23,016 bases of DNA from Spartobacteria bacterium (GTDB lineage: Bacteria; Verrucomicrobiota; Verrucomicrobiia; Chthoniobacterales; Chthoniobacteraceae): NCBI GenBank assembly GCA_025355595.1, contig JANXZI010000789.1, forward strand, positions 1-23,016, given 5' to 3'. Below are positions 1 through 6,085 of the stretch, one piece after another. Numbering within the stretch: position 1 is the stretch's first letter; each line of letters begins with the position of its first letter. The notes beneath the pieces were generated by a model. The model searched no databases. It saw only the letters and a program-made list of their open reading frames with translations, and was not told the DNA's origin. Made by a program: the position numbers and the translations under genes.

Positions 1-2
1 GG

Positions 3-37
3 AACGTCCAACGTCCAACGTCCAACGTCCAACGTCC
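3..37. repeat. Heptamer tandem repeat, five copies of AACGTCC
   Basis: Five uninterrupted copies of the 7-bp unit AACGTCC directly precede the response regulator start at 54. The array begins near the window edge and may extend upstream. The unit differs by two bases from AAGTTCC, the heptamer that builds the inverted repeat at 5903-6039, so both may belong to one family of intergenic heptamer repeats. With period 7 the array is frame-neutral only every three units. No function can be read from it. Confidence 0.9.
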
Positions 38-53
38 AAAGAATGCGCTCTTC

Positions 54-740
54 GTGAACACCCCCGCCACTGTCCTCATTGTCGAAGATGATCCCGCGAT
101 GCTCCGCGGCCTGAAGGACAATTTTGAATTCGAGGGCTACAAGGTGATCACCGCGACGGACGGCGACGCCGGCATCAAGGCCGCGCTCGACGGACAGCCC
201 GATCTCGTTGTGCTCGACGTGATGCTGCCGAAGGTGAACGGCTACGAGGTGTGCCGCTTCATCCGCTCGGAAAAGCTCACGATGCCCATTCTCATGCTCA
301 CCGCGAAGGATCAGGAGAGCGACATCGTCCTCGGCCTGAAGCTCGGCGCGGACGACTATGTGACGAAGCCATTTTCCATCAAGGAACTCCTCGCCCGCGC
401 CGAGGTCCTGCTGCGCCGGCAATTGCGCGGGAGCGCCTCGGAAATCTACACCTTCAGCGACTGCCGCCTCGACTGCGACGCGCGCACCTTCACGCGCTCG
501 GGCAAAGAAGTGCCGCTCTCGCCGAAGGAATTCGAGCTGCTGCGCTTCCTCGCGAGCCGTCCCGGCCAGGCGCTCAGCCGCGACCTGATCATGAATACCG
601 TCTGGGGCTACGATGCCGCCGTCACGCCGCGCTCGATTGATCGATTCGTGAACGCACTGCGCAACAAGATCGAAACGGATCCCGCCAAGCCGCGGCACAT
701 CCGCACCGTGCGTGAGTTTGGCTACAAGTTCGAGGCATAG
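54..740 (+). CDS. OmpR/PhoB-family two-component response regulator
   Basis: This is a DNA-binding response regulator of 228 residues, the usual length for the OmpR/PhoB family. The receiver domain covers about residues 6-120. It shows the acidic pair D12-D13, the phospho-acceptor D55 in VVLDVMLP, T83 and the conserved K105 in TKPF. The winged-helix DNA-binding domain follows at about 133-226 (PLSPKEFELLRFLA, and RNKIE with a C-terminal VREFGYKF). The start is a GTG at 54; the nearby ATG at 43 runs into a stop at once. No Shine-Dalgarno is visible. No histidine kinase is seen downstream, so the partner is either upstream of the window or elsewhere. Its position before ppk could suggest phosphate sensing, but repeat-rich DNA separates the two and the target genes are unknown. 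Confidence 0.93.
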   Translation: MNTPATVLIVEDDPAMLRGLKDNFEFEGYKVITATDGDAGIKAALDGQPDLVVLDVMLPKVNGYEVCRFIRSEKLTMPILMLTAKDQESDIVLGLKLGADDYVTKPFSIKELLARAEVLLRRQLRGSASEIYTFSDCRLDCDARTFTRSGKEVPLSPKEFELLRFLASRPGQALSRDLIMNTVWGYDAAVTPRSIDRFVNALRNKIETDPAKPRHIRTVREFGYKFEA

Positions 741-759
741 CCAAAGCGAGCGCGATCTC

Positions 760-832
760 GTAGCCGCGCCTCGTAAGAGCGTGGGCCGGTTTTCGGCGAG
801 AGTCAGCCCGCGCTCTCACGAGGCGCGGCTAC
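760..832. repeat. Long hairpin (26-bp arms), possible terminator of the response regulator gene
   Basis: The arms 760-785 and 807-832 are complementary at 24 of 26 positions (left arm begins GTAGCCGCGCCTCGT). The 21-nt loop contains a second small stem, GCCG/CGGC. It starts 19 nt after the response regulator stop codon, so it could end transcription or protect the mRNA 3' end. There is no T-tract, so it is not a classical intrinsic terminator. It has the look of a dispersed intergenic palindrome, but no second full copy is present in this window. Confidence 0.7.
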
Positions 833-846
833 AGGCCGCGTGTTGG

Positions 847-1144
847 ATGTCATACCACTTTGCAAAAATAAGAAGACAGATTGGAGGCAGGCGCGGAGCG
901 CCGTCACAACAGTAGCCCCGGGTGACGAGTCTGCGAGGAACCCGGGGATCCACGTTCCCAACTGACAAAGCCGCAGAGCGGCGCAACAAGACGTGTGAGC
1001 GCCGGAATGGTGCCGCTGCTGCGCAGCTTGCTTTTCTTTGCAAGCGATCCCCGCGCTCGCTGCGCTCACACAAAACTACTATAATTGCGGCACTCCGCGC
1101 CTCCGCTGCATGAGTCTCCTTTATTTTGAGAGATGGTATCACAT
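847..1144. repeat. MITE-like element with diverged 69-bp inverted terminal arms
   Basis: Arm 847-915 aligns without gaps to the reverse complement of 1076-1144, with about two thirds of positions identical (47 of 69 by hand count). Matches are strongest at the outer end (ATGT-ATACCA), in the middle (GGCGCGGAG) and at the inner end (AGTAG). The roughly 160-bp interior has no gene. It carries a perfect CCCCGGGT/ACCCGGGG stem at 916-923 and 940-947. The layout resembles a decayed non-autonomous mobile element or a large palindromic repeat. No flanking target duplication could be identified. Confidence 0.5.
1080..1085 (+). promoter_or_regulatory. Possible -10 box (TATAAT) upstream of ppk
   Basis: A perfect TATAAT lies 145 bp before the ppk start codon, in the right arm of the inverted-repeat element. 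No good TTGACA-like -35 sits 16-18 bp upstream (the sequence there is GC-rich), so this is only a weak candidate. If real, the repeat would supply the ppk promoter. Confidence 0.2.
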
Positions 1145-1230
1145 TGCCGCGCTTTACCGCCGCCGCGCCGCCTGCCAGTCTGGACTGCCGTGGCCATGTC
1201 CCGTGTGGCGCGGAATCCAGAACACGAGCC

Positions 1231-3363
1231 ATGACTGACTTTCCACCCGACAACTTCCTGAACCGCGAACTGAGCTGGCTGGAATTCAACCAGCGCGTCC
1301 TCGCCGAGGCCGCGAACCCCGCCAACCCGCTGCTCGAGCGGGTGAAATTTTTCTGCATTGTCAGCTCGAACCTCGACGAATTTTTCGAGGTCCGCGTCGC
1401 CGGCCTGAAGCAGCAGATGGAAAGCGACGTCGCGCAGCGCAGCATGGACGGGCGCACCGCCGCCGAGATCCTCCGCTCCGTCACCAAGCGCGTACGCCGC
1501 ATGGTCGAGGATCAGTCCCGCCTCTGGCGCGGCGAACTGCGTCCGCAGCTCGCGAATTCGCGCATCCGTTTCCTCGAATACAGCGAACTCAAGGAGGCAG
1601 ATCGAAAATGGCTCGACGAGTACTACCGCGCGCAAATCCGCCCGGTGCTCACACCGCTCGCGGTGGATCCTGCGCACCCGTTTCCGCACATCCTGAACAA
1701 GTCGCTGAACATCGGCGTGAGCCTCGATGTCGAGCACGACGGCGACACCGTCCCGCGCCTCGCCGTCGTGCAGGTGCCGCGCGTGCTGCCGCGCCTCGTG
1801 CGCCTCCCGCGCGAGGATGGCGCGATGGACTTTGTCTTTCTCGCCGTGCTCATCGGCCACTACCTCGGCGATCTTTTTCCGGGGACAAAAATCCGCGGCC
1901 AGTGGTGCTTCCGCGTCACGCGCAACAGCGAGCTGTACGTGGATGAGATTGACGCCGGGAATCTGCTGAAAGCCGTCGAGGAGGAACTGCGCAACCGTCG
2001 CCGCGGCGAGGCCGTGCGGCTCGAAGTGGACGAAGCCTGCCCTCTGCCGATCTGGCAGTTGTTGCTCGAAAATTTCGGACTCACCGAGGACGACCTTTAC
2101 ATCATTGACGGCCCGGTGAACCCCACGCGTCTCATGGCGATCTACGAGGGCGTACATTCGCCCGAGTTGCGCGACGCGCCGTTCCTCGCGCCGACTGCGC
2201 CCGCCGTCCGCGACCGCGCATCGCTTTTCGCCACCATCCGCCGACGCGACGTGCTCATCCACAGCCCGTACGAGAGCTTCGGCACCGTCGTGGATTTTCT
2301 CGAGCAGGCCGCCCGCGATCCGAATGTCCTCGCGATCAAGCAGACGCTCTACCGCACCGGCGGCGATGCGCGCATCGTCGGTGCGCTCATGCACGCGGCC
2401 GAAAGCGGCAAGCAGGTCACCGCTGTCACCGAGCTGAAGGCGCGCTTCGACGAGGCCAACAACATCGAGTGGGCCAAGCGGCTCGAAGCCGCGGGCGTGC
2501 ATGTCGTGTACGGTCTCGTCGGCCACAAAGTGCATGGAAAAATCACGCTCGTCGTGCGCAAGGACGATGACCGCCTGCGCCGCTACATCCACATCGCCAC
2601 GGGTAACTACAACCCGACCACCGCCCGCCTTTACACCGACCTGAGCCTGCTCACCGCCTCGCCGCAAATCGGCGAGGACGCGACGAACCTCTTCAACCTG
2701 CTCACCGGCTACGGCCGCTTCCAGCAGATGACGAAGCTCCTCGTCGCGCCGTTCGATCTCGTGCAGCGCGTGAAGGCGCTCATCGAACGCGAGGTGGAAA
2801 ATGCGCAGCGCAAAAAAACTGCGCGCATCATCGTGAAGATGAATTCCCTCAGCGACGCGCACACCATCGAGGCACTCTACCGCGCGTCGCAGGCCGGCGT
2901 GAAAGTGGACCTCATCGTCCGCGGCATCTGCTGCCTGCGCCCTGGCGTGCCGGGCCTCAGCGAAAACATCACCGTGCGCAGCATCGTCGGGCGCTTCCTC
3001 GAACACTCGCGCGTCTTCTATTTTGAAAATGCCGGCAAGCCGGAGGTCTTCATCGGCAGCGGCGACTGGATGTCGCGGAATTTTTACAACCGCGTGGAAC
3101 TCGTCGTGCCCGTCGAGGACGACGCCCTGCGCGGACGCATCGTGAACCAGATTCTCGGCGCGCAGCTCGCCGACAACACGAGGGCATGGCAGCTCGAATC
3201 CGAGGGCGGCTACACACAGGTCACGCGCGCCGAGGGCGAGCCCAAGCGTGACAGCCAGTCGGAATTCATGGCCCTGGCGCTCGGCGAAGTGAAAGCAACG
3301 CGGAAGAAACCGCGGATCGTCCGCCCGAAACTCAAGCCGCGTGCGAAGGCACCGGCAAAGTAA
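1231..3363 (+). CDS. ppk1: Polyphosphate kinase 1
   Basis: This enzyme transfers the gamma-phosphate of ATP onto growing inorganic polyphosphate, reversibly, through a phosphohistidine. The 710 residues match the normal PPK1 length. The N-terminal family motif NRELSWLEFNQRVLAEA starts at residue 11. The catalytic core shows RFDEANNIEWAKRLEAAG, then KVHGK with the histidine at residue 435, IATGNYNPTTARLYTDLSLL, the second HKD-type histidine at residue 592 (EHSRVFYFENAG), and SGDWMSRNFYNRVE. Both histidines fall on the same numbers as the E. coli catalytic pair. The ATG at 1231 is preferred over the frame-open ATG at 1126, because the 35 extra residues would be translated from intergenic repeat DNA and do not resemble PPK. 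No Shine-Dalgarno is evident. The C-terminus ends in a Lys/Arg/Pro-rich tail. The next gene, convergent 15 bp away, encodes a CHAD protein. Confidence 0.97.
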   Translation: MTDFPPDNFLNRELSWLEFNQRVLAEAANPANPLLERVKFFCIVSSNLDEFFEVRVAGLKQQMESDVAQRSMDGRTAAEILRSVTKRVRRMVEDQSRLWRGELRPQLANSRIRFLEYSELKEADRKWLDEYYRAQIRPVLTPLAVDPAHPFPHILNKSLNIGVSLDVEHDGDTVPRLAVVQVPRVLPRLVRLPREDGAMDFVFLAVLIGHYLGDLFPGTKIRGQWCFRVTRNSELYVDEIDAGNLLKAVEEELRNRRRGEAVRLEVDEACPLPIWQLLLENFGLTEDDLYIIDGPVNPTRLMAIYEGVHSPELRDAPFLAPTAPAVRDRASLFATIRRRDVLIHSPYESFGTVVDFLEQAARDPNVLAIKQTLYRTGGDARIVGALMHAAESGKQVTAVTELKARFDEANNIEWAKRLEAAGVHVVYGLVGHKVHGKITLVVRKDDDRLRRYIHIATGNYNPTTARLYTDLSLLTASPQIGEDATNLFNLLTGYGRFQQMTKLLVAPFDLVQRVKALIEREVENAQRKKTARIIVKMNSLSDAHTIEALYRASQAGVKVDLIVRGICCLRPGVPGLSENITVRSIVGRFLEHSRVFYFENAGKPEVFIGSGDWMSRNFYNRVELVVPVEDDALRGRIVNQILGAQLADNTRAWQLESEGGYTQVTRAEGEPKRDSQSEFMALALGEVKATRKKPRIVRPKLKPRAKAPAK

Positions 3364-3378
3364 GCAGGGTTTCCAGCC

Positions 3379-4224
3379 TCACGACTGCCGGACCGCCTGC
3401 GCGGTGATCGTCGGGTGAAATTTCACGCAACGCTGCAGTGCGCGCTCGATCTCCCGCGGGCGTCCGTCGAAGAGTTTCGCCGCAGCCTTGAAGATTCCCG
3501 GCTGCCGAGCGCGCTGCAGTTTTGCGATTTGCTTCACCGAATCCGCCGCGCGGGATTTTTTCGCGACACCGTGGATCAGATAGAGATCGTTCATCTTCCC
3601 GAGCCTGTCGCCCAGCCGTTCCGCCGCGTTGCGCCGATGTTTCATCCCGTCGAGCGGCTGAAGCACCTGCGACTGGTAGAACAGCTCTTTCACCGGCCGT
3701 CGCCACGCGTGGAACGCCTTTGCGCCCGGCTTGCGCTCACACGCCTTCATCGCCTTTCGTCCGGCCCGGTAGCTCCGCAGATAGCCCCTGATCACCTCGG
3801 CCCATGTCAGTCCGTTCAGCCCGAGCTTCGCGACCATGCGGATCAGCATGCTCGCATCCGCCTTTGCGGTACGATCCCCGGCTATGTTTCGCGTCGCAGC
3901 ACTTCGCTTCGCGGGAGATTCGCGCAGGCCGGAAAATTTCGCGCGCAGTTCTGCGATGACGTGCGCGTCGCGCTCCCCGGAGAACGCATCTTTCAGCGCG
4001 CCCGCCAGCGTGGCGACGGCCTTGCGCTCCGGCTTGGGGATGCGCGGCTTCATCAGCAGCAGCAGCGCGCGCAGGTTTTTCATCCGCGTGCGAGTCGAGT
4101 GCATCGCCCGCGCCGGCTGTGCGGCGAGGAAATCGAGATCCCGCCGCGCCGCCTCGGCGAGATGCACGAGCACCAGGTGGAATCGTCGCGAGAGCAGGGG
4201 GCCGTTGATGGTGCGCTCCTTCAT
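3379..4224 (-). CDS. CHAD-domain protein (probable polyphosphate-binding)
   Basis: The protein has 281 residues, is predicted helical and rich in Arg and Lys, and has no signal peptide. CHAD domains (conserved histidine alpha-helical domain) bind polyphosphate through a basic channel, and in some bacteria they locate to polyphosphate granules. The diagnostic motif is at residues 41-54, MHSTRTRMKNLRAL, with H42, R45, R47, K49 and R52 in the usual spacing. A second basic stretch with conserved appearance is KAFHAWRRPVKELFYQ around residues 168-183. There is no N-terminal CYTH/triphosphatase domain, so it is a stand-alone CHAD. It converges on ppk1 with only 15 bp between stop codons, which supports a polyphosphate role. 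The start is the ATG at 4224; no Shine-Dalgarno precedes it. It lies 126 bp downstream of the Trm112-like gene on the same strand. Confidence 0.85.
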   Translation of the reverse strand: MKERTINGPLLSRRFHLVLVHLAEAARRDLDFLAAQPARAMHSTRTRMKNLRALLLLMKPRIPKPERKAVATLAGALKDAFSGERDAHVIAELRAKFSGLRESPAKRSAATRNIAGDRTAKADASMLIRMVAKLGLNGLTWAEVIRGYLRSYRAGRKAMKACERKPGAKAFHAWRRPVKELFYQSQVLQPLDGMKHRRNAAERLGDRLGKMNDLYLIHGVAKKSRAADSVKQIAKLQRARQPGIFKAAAKLFDGRPREIERALQRCVKFHPTITAQAVRQS

Positions 4225-4350
4225 GGGGCGCGCATGGTTGCGTCTCCCGCGTGCCCGTCAACTTCCATCCGATGGCGCACGCCGGAGGTCATCGTGCCGC
4301 CGCTACGTTGTCGCGAAAACGTAACATGAAACCGCCCTCACATCGCCGAC
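4225..4350. other. Intergenic spacer with a small inverted repeat
   Basis: This is the 126-bp spacer between two minus-strand genes. It contains TACGTT (4303-4308) and AACGTA (4317-4322) as inverted half-sites with an 8-nt centre. This could be an operator or chance. No gene is seen. Confidence 0.3.
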
Positions 4351-4611
4351 TCAGCGGCGCAACTGCTCACGAACCGCAGCCTCGATTGCTTCGCCCGCGA
4401 GCATCACTGGGATGCCGCTGCGGATCGGGTAAAGCCACGCGCCGTCCGCGGTGATCAGCGCGTCCGCGAACGGCTCCGCGATTTCTCCGCCGCGATTCCG
4501 CAGCGAGCCAGACTGCTGGCGGTGCTGCATTTCACGGATCAGATTTTCATCCGCGTGCCTCAGCGTTTGCCCCGTGAGCGGGCAGCGGAGCAGTTCGATG
4601 GGCACATCCAT
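4351..4611 (-). CDS. Trm112/UPF0434-like small protein
   Basis: This small protein has 86 residues when started at the ATG at 4611. It resembles the Trm112/UPF0434 (YcaR-type) family: an N-terminal LLRCPLTGQTL segment and the C-terminal signature ADGAWLYPIRSGIPVML. In eukaryotes and archaea Trm112 activates methyltransferases; the role of bacterial relatives is poorly defined. The usual N-terminal CPxC zinc pair is reduced to a single Cys (CPLT), so zinc binding is probably lost or altered. A 24-residue longer frame open to 4683 would overlap the end of the upstream gene and is not family-like. The chosen start is 5 bp after the moeB stop codon (4617-4619), so the two genes are very likely co-transcribed. 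Confidence 0.75.
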   Translation of the reverse strand: MDVPIELLRCPLTGQTLRHADENLIREMQHRQQSGSLRNRGGEIAEPFADALITADGAWLYPIRSGIPVMLAGEAIEAAVREQLRR

Positions 4612-4616
4612 GCCGC

Positions 4617-5810
4617 TCAGTATTTCGGGAAATTCGGATCGATGCGCTCCGACCACGCGTCGAATCCGCCCGCGACATTCCACACCCGGCCAAAGCCGGC
4701 TTCCTGAAGCATCTTCACCGCGTGCGCCGAGCGCGCGCCGTTCTTGCAGACGAGCACGATGTCCTCGGCAGAATCGAGTTCGCTCATGCGTGCCGGGAGC
4801 TGCGCCATGGGAATCAGTTCCGCATTTTTCAATCCGCAGATGTCGCGCTCATACGGCTCGCGCACATCAACGAGGCGGAACTTTCCGCCGCCATCGATCT
4901 TCGAGTTCAATTCCTCGACGCTCACGTGCGGCACATGCGCGTCCTCCTCCGCACGCGCCCGCGCCTGCGGGATGCCGCAGAACTGATCGTAGTCAATGAG
5001 GTCTGTGATCGTCGGATTCGCGCTGCACACGGGACATTTCGGATCCTTGCGCAGCTTGAATTCGCGGAATTTCATCGCGAGCGCATCGAACGCCACGAGC
5101 CGCCCGATGAGTGATTCGCCGATGCCGCAGATGAGCTTCACCGCCTCGATCGCCTGGATGACGCCGATGATTCCCGGCAGCACGCCGAGCACCCCGCCCT
5201 CCGCGCAGGTGGGCACCATGCCCGGCGGCGGCGGCTCGGGAAACATGCAGCGGTAGCACGGCCCGCCGAGGTGCGGCGCAAAGACCGTCGCCTGTCCGTC
5301 GAAGCGGAAGATGCTGCCATACACGTTCACTTTTTTCGTGAAGGCGCAGAGATCGTTCGTGAGGTAGCGCGTCTGAAAATTATCCGTGCCATCAATGATG
5401 ATGTCGTACGGCTCAGCGATTTTGCGCGCGTTGTCCGAGGTGAAATACGTCTCGTAAATGTCCACCTGCACGTTCGGATTGATGTCGCGGATCGTCTCGC
5501 GTGCCGACTTGCACTTGCTGCGGCCCACGCTCTTCGTGCCATGCAGCACCTGCCGCTGGAGGTTGGAAAAATCCACGACATCATTGTCCACGATGCCGAT
5601 GCGACCGATGCCCGCCGCCGCAAGATAGAGCAAGATCGGCGATCCCAGCCCGCCCGCGCCGATGCACAGCACGCTCGCGGCCTTTAGCTTTTTCTGCCCG
5701 TCGAGCGTCACCTCCGGCATGATGAGATGGCGCGAGTAGCGTGCGATTTCGTCGTTACTGAACTCGATGCGCTCGGTGCGCGCCGGATCAATGATGCTGG
5801 GTATCGGCAT
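4617..5810 (-). CDS. moeB: MoeB/ThiF-type sulfur-carrier adenylyltransferase with C-terminal rhodanese domain
   Basis: This 397-residue E1-like enzyme is expected to adenylate the C-terminal Gly-Gly of a small sulfur-carrier protein (MoaD, ThiS or CysO type) and, through its rhodanese domain, help load sulfur. The ThiF domain covers about residues 21-265. It shows the nucleotide loop GAGGLGS at 51-57, FSNLQRQVLH at 81-90 and DGTDNFQTRYL at 140-150. Zinc cysteines are C185/C188 and C259/C262, and a Cys lies in PTCAEGGVLGVLPG (C202). The rhodanese domain is at about 295-395, with catalytic C355 in VCKNGARS. The layout matches MoeZ/MoeBR and eukaryotic Uba4/MOCS3. The start chosen is the ATG at 5810; an 82-residue longer open frame runs through the inverted repeat upstream and is rejected. 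Which carrier it serves (molybdopterin, thiamine or cysteine synthesis) cannot be told, since no carrier gene is nearby. Confidence 0.93.
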   Translation of the reverse strand: MPIPSIIDPARTERIEFSNDEIARYSRHLIMPEVTLDGQKKLKAASVLCIGAGGLGSPILLYLAAAGIGRIGIVDNDVVDFSNLQRQVLHGTKSVGRSKCKSARETIRDINPNVQVDIYETYFTSDNARKIAEPYDIIIDGTDNFQTRYLTNDLCAFTKKVNVYGSIFRFDGQATVFAPHLGGPCYRCMFPEPPPPGMVPTCAEGGVLGVLPGIIGVIQAIEAVKLICGIGESLIGRLVAFDALAMKFREFKLRKDPKCPVCSANPTITDLIDYDQFCGIPQARARAEEDAHVPHVSVEELNSKIDGGGKFRLVDVREPYERDICGLKNAELIPMAQLPARMSELDSAEDIVLVCKNGARSAHAVKMLQEAGFGRVWNVAGGFDAWSERIDPNFPKY

Positions 5811-6085
5811 GGTGTTTTTTCGGAAAAGGGCGGGGACACTAGCCGGAGCGCGGCGGGATGCAAACAACAGTAATTGGAGCGCAGTGCGCGGTGATTGATG
5901 ACGAGTTCCAAGTTCCAAGTTCTGAGTTCCAAGTTCAGCCACGCGCAGCGGTTTCAGCGATGGCGCGACGTCCATCCGAATTCGGAATGCGCCTGCCGGC
6001 GGGCTGAACTTGGAACTCAGAACTTGGAACTTGGAACTCAGAACGCCACTCGCCACTCGTCCTTCCTTTTGGAATACACCGCGCC
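5811..6085. other. Divergent intergenic region between moeB and the SpmAB-type gene
   Basis: These 275 bp must hold the starts of transcription for both flanking genes. About half is occupied by the heptamer-based inverted repeat at 5903-6039. Outside the repeat no clear sigma-70 boxes or Shine-Dalgarno sequences were recognised. Confidence 0.5.
5903..6039. repeat. Inverted repeat with perfect 38-bp arms made of AAGTTCC heptamers
   Basis: Left arm 5903-5940 and right arm 6002-6039 are perfect reverse complements over 38 bp. Each arm consists mostly of imperfect heptamers (AGTTCCA, AGTTCCA, AGTTCTG, AGTTCCA, AGTTCAG). The 61-bp centre includes the palindrome CGAATTCG. Transcribed RNA from either strand would form a very long stem. 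The heptamer is close to AACGTCC at 3-37. Confidence 0.92.

Larger units (their letters stand above)
741..1230. other. 490-bp non-coding gap filled with inverted repeats
   Basis: No convincing gene lies between the response regulator stop and the polyphosphate kinase start. The stretch holds a long imperfect hairpin at 760-832, and a pair of diverged 69-bp inverted arms at 847-915 and 1076-1144 that enclose a GC-rich hairpin at 916-947. Short open frames on both strands here have low-complexity, Arg/Ala-rich translations and simply read through the repeats. The remaining 1145-1230 directly upstream of ppk is unremarkable. Confidence 0.75.

Noticed and set aside
1126..1230. N-terminal extension of PPK1 by 35 residues
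   Set aside because: The added codons come from the right arm of an inverted repeat. The PPK1 family begins close to the NRELSWLEFN motif, as with the ATG at 1231.
1066..3006. 646-codon open frame on the minus strand opposite ppk1
   Set aside because: It is fully antisense to a certain PPK1 gene. Its translation is rich in Arg, Ala, His and Val without any family likeness, as expected from high-GC codon bias.
5811..6056. 82-residue N-terminal extension of MoeB, with SSKFQVLSSKF-like repeats
   Set aside because: It is translated from the heptamer inverted repeat. The family-like sequence begins only after the ATG at 5810.
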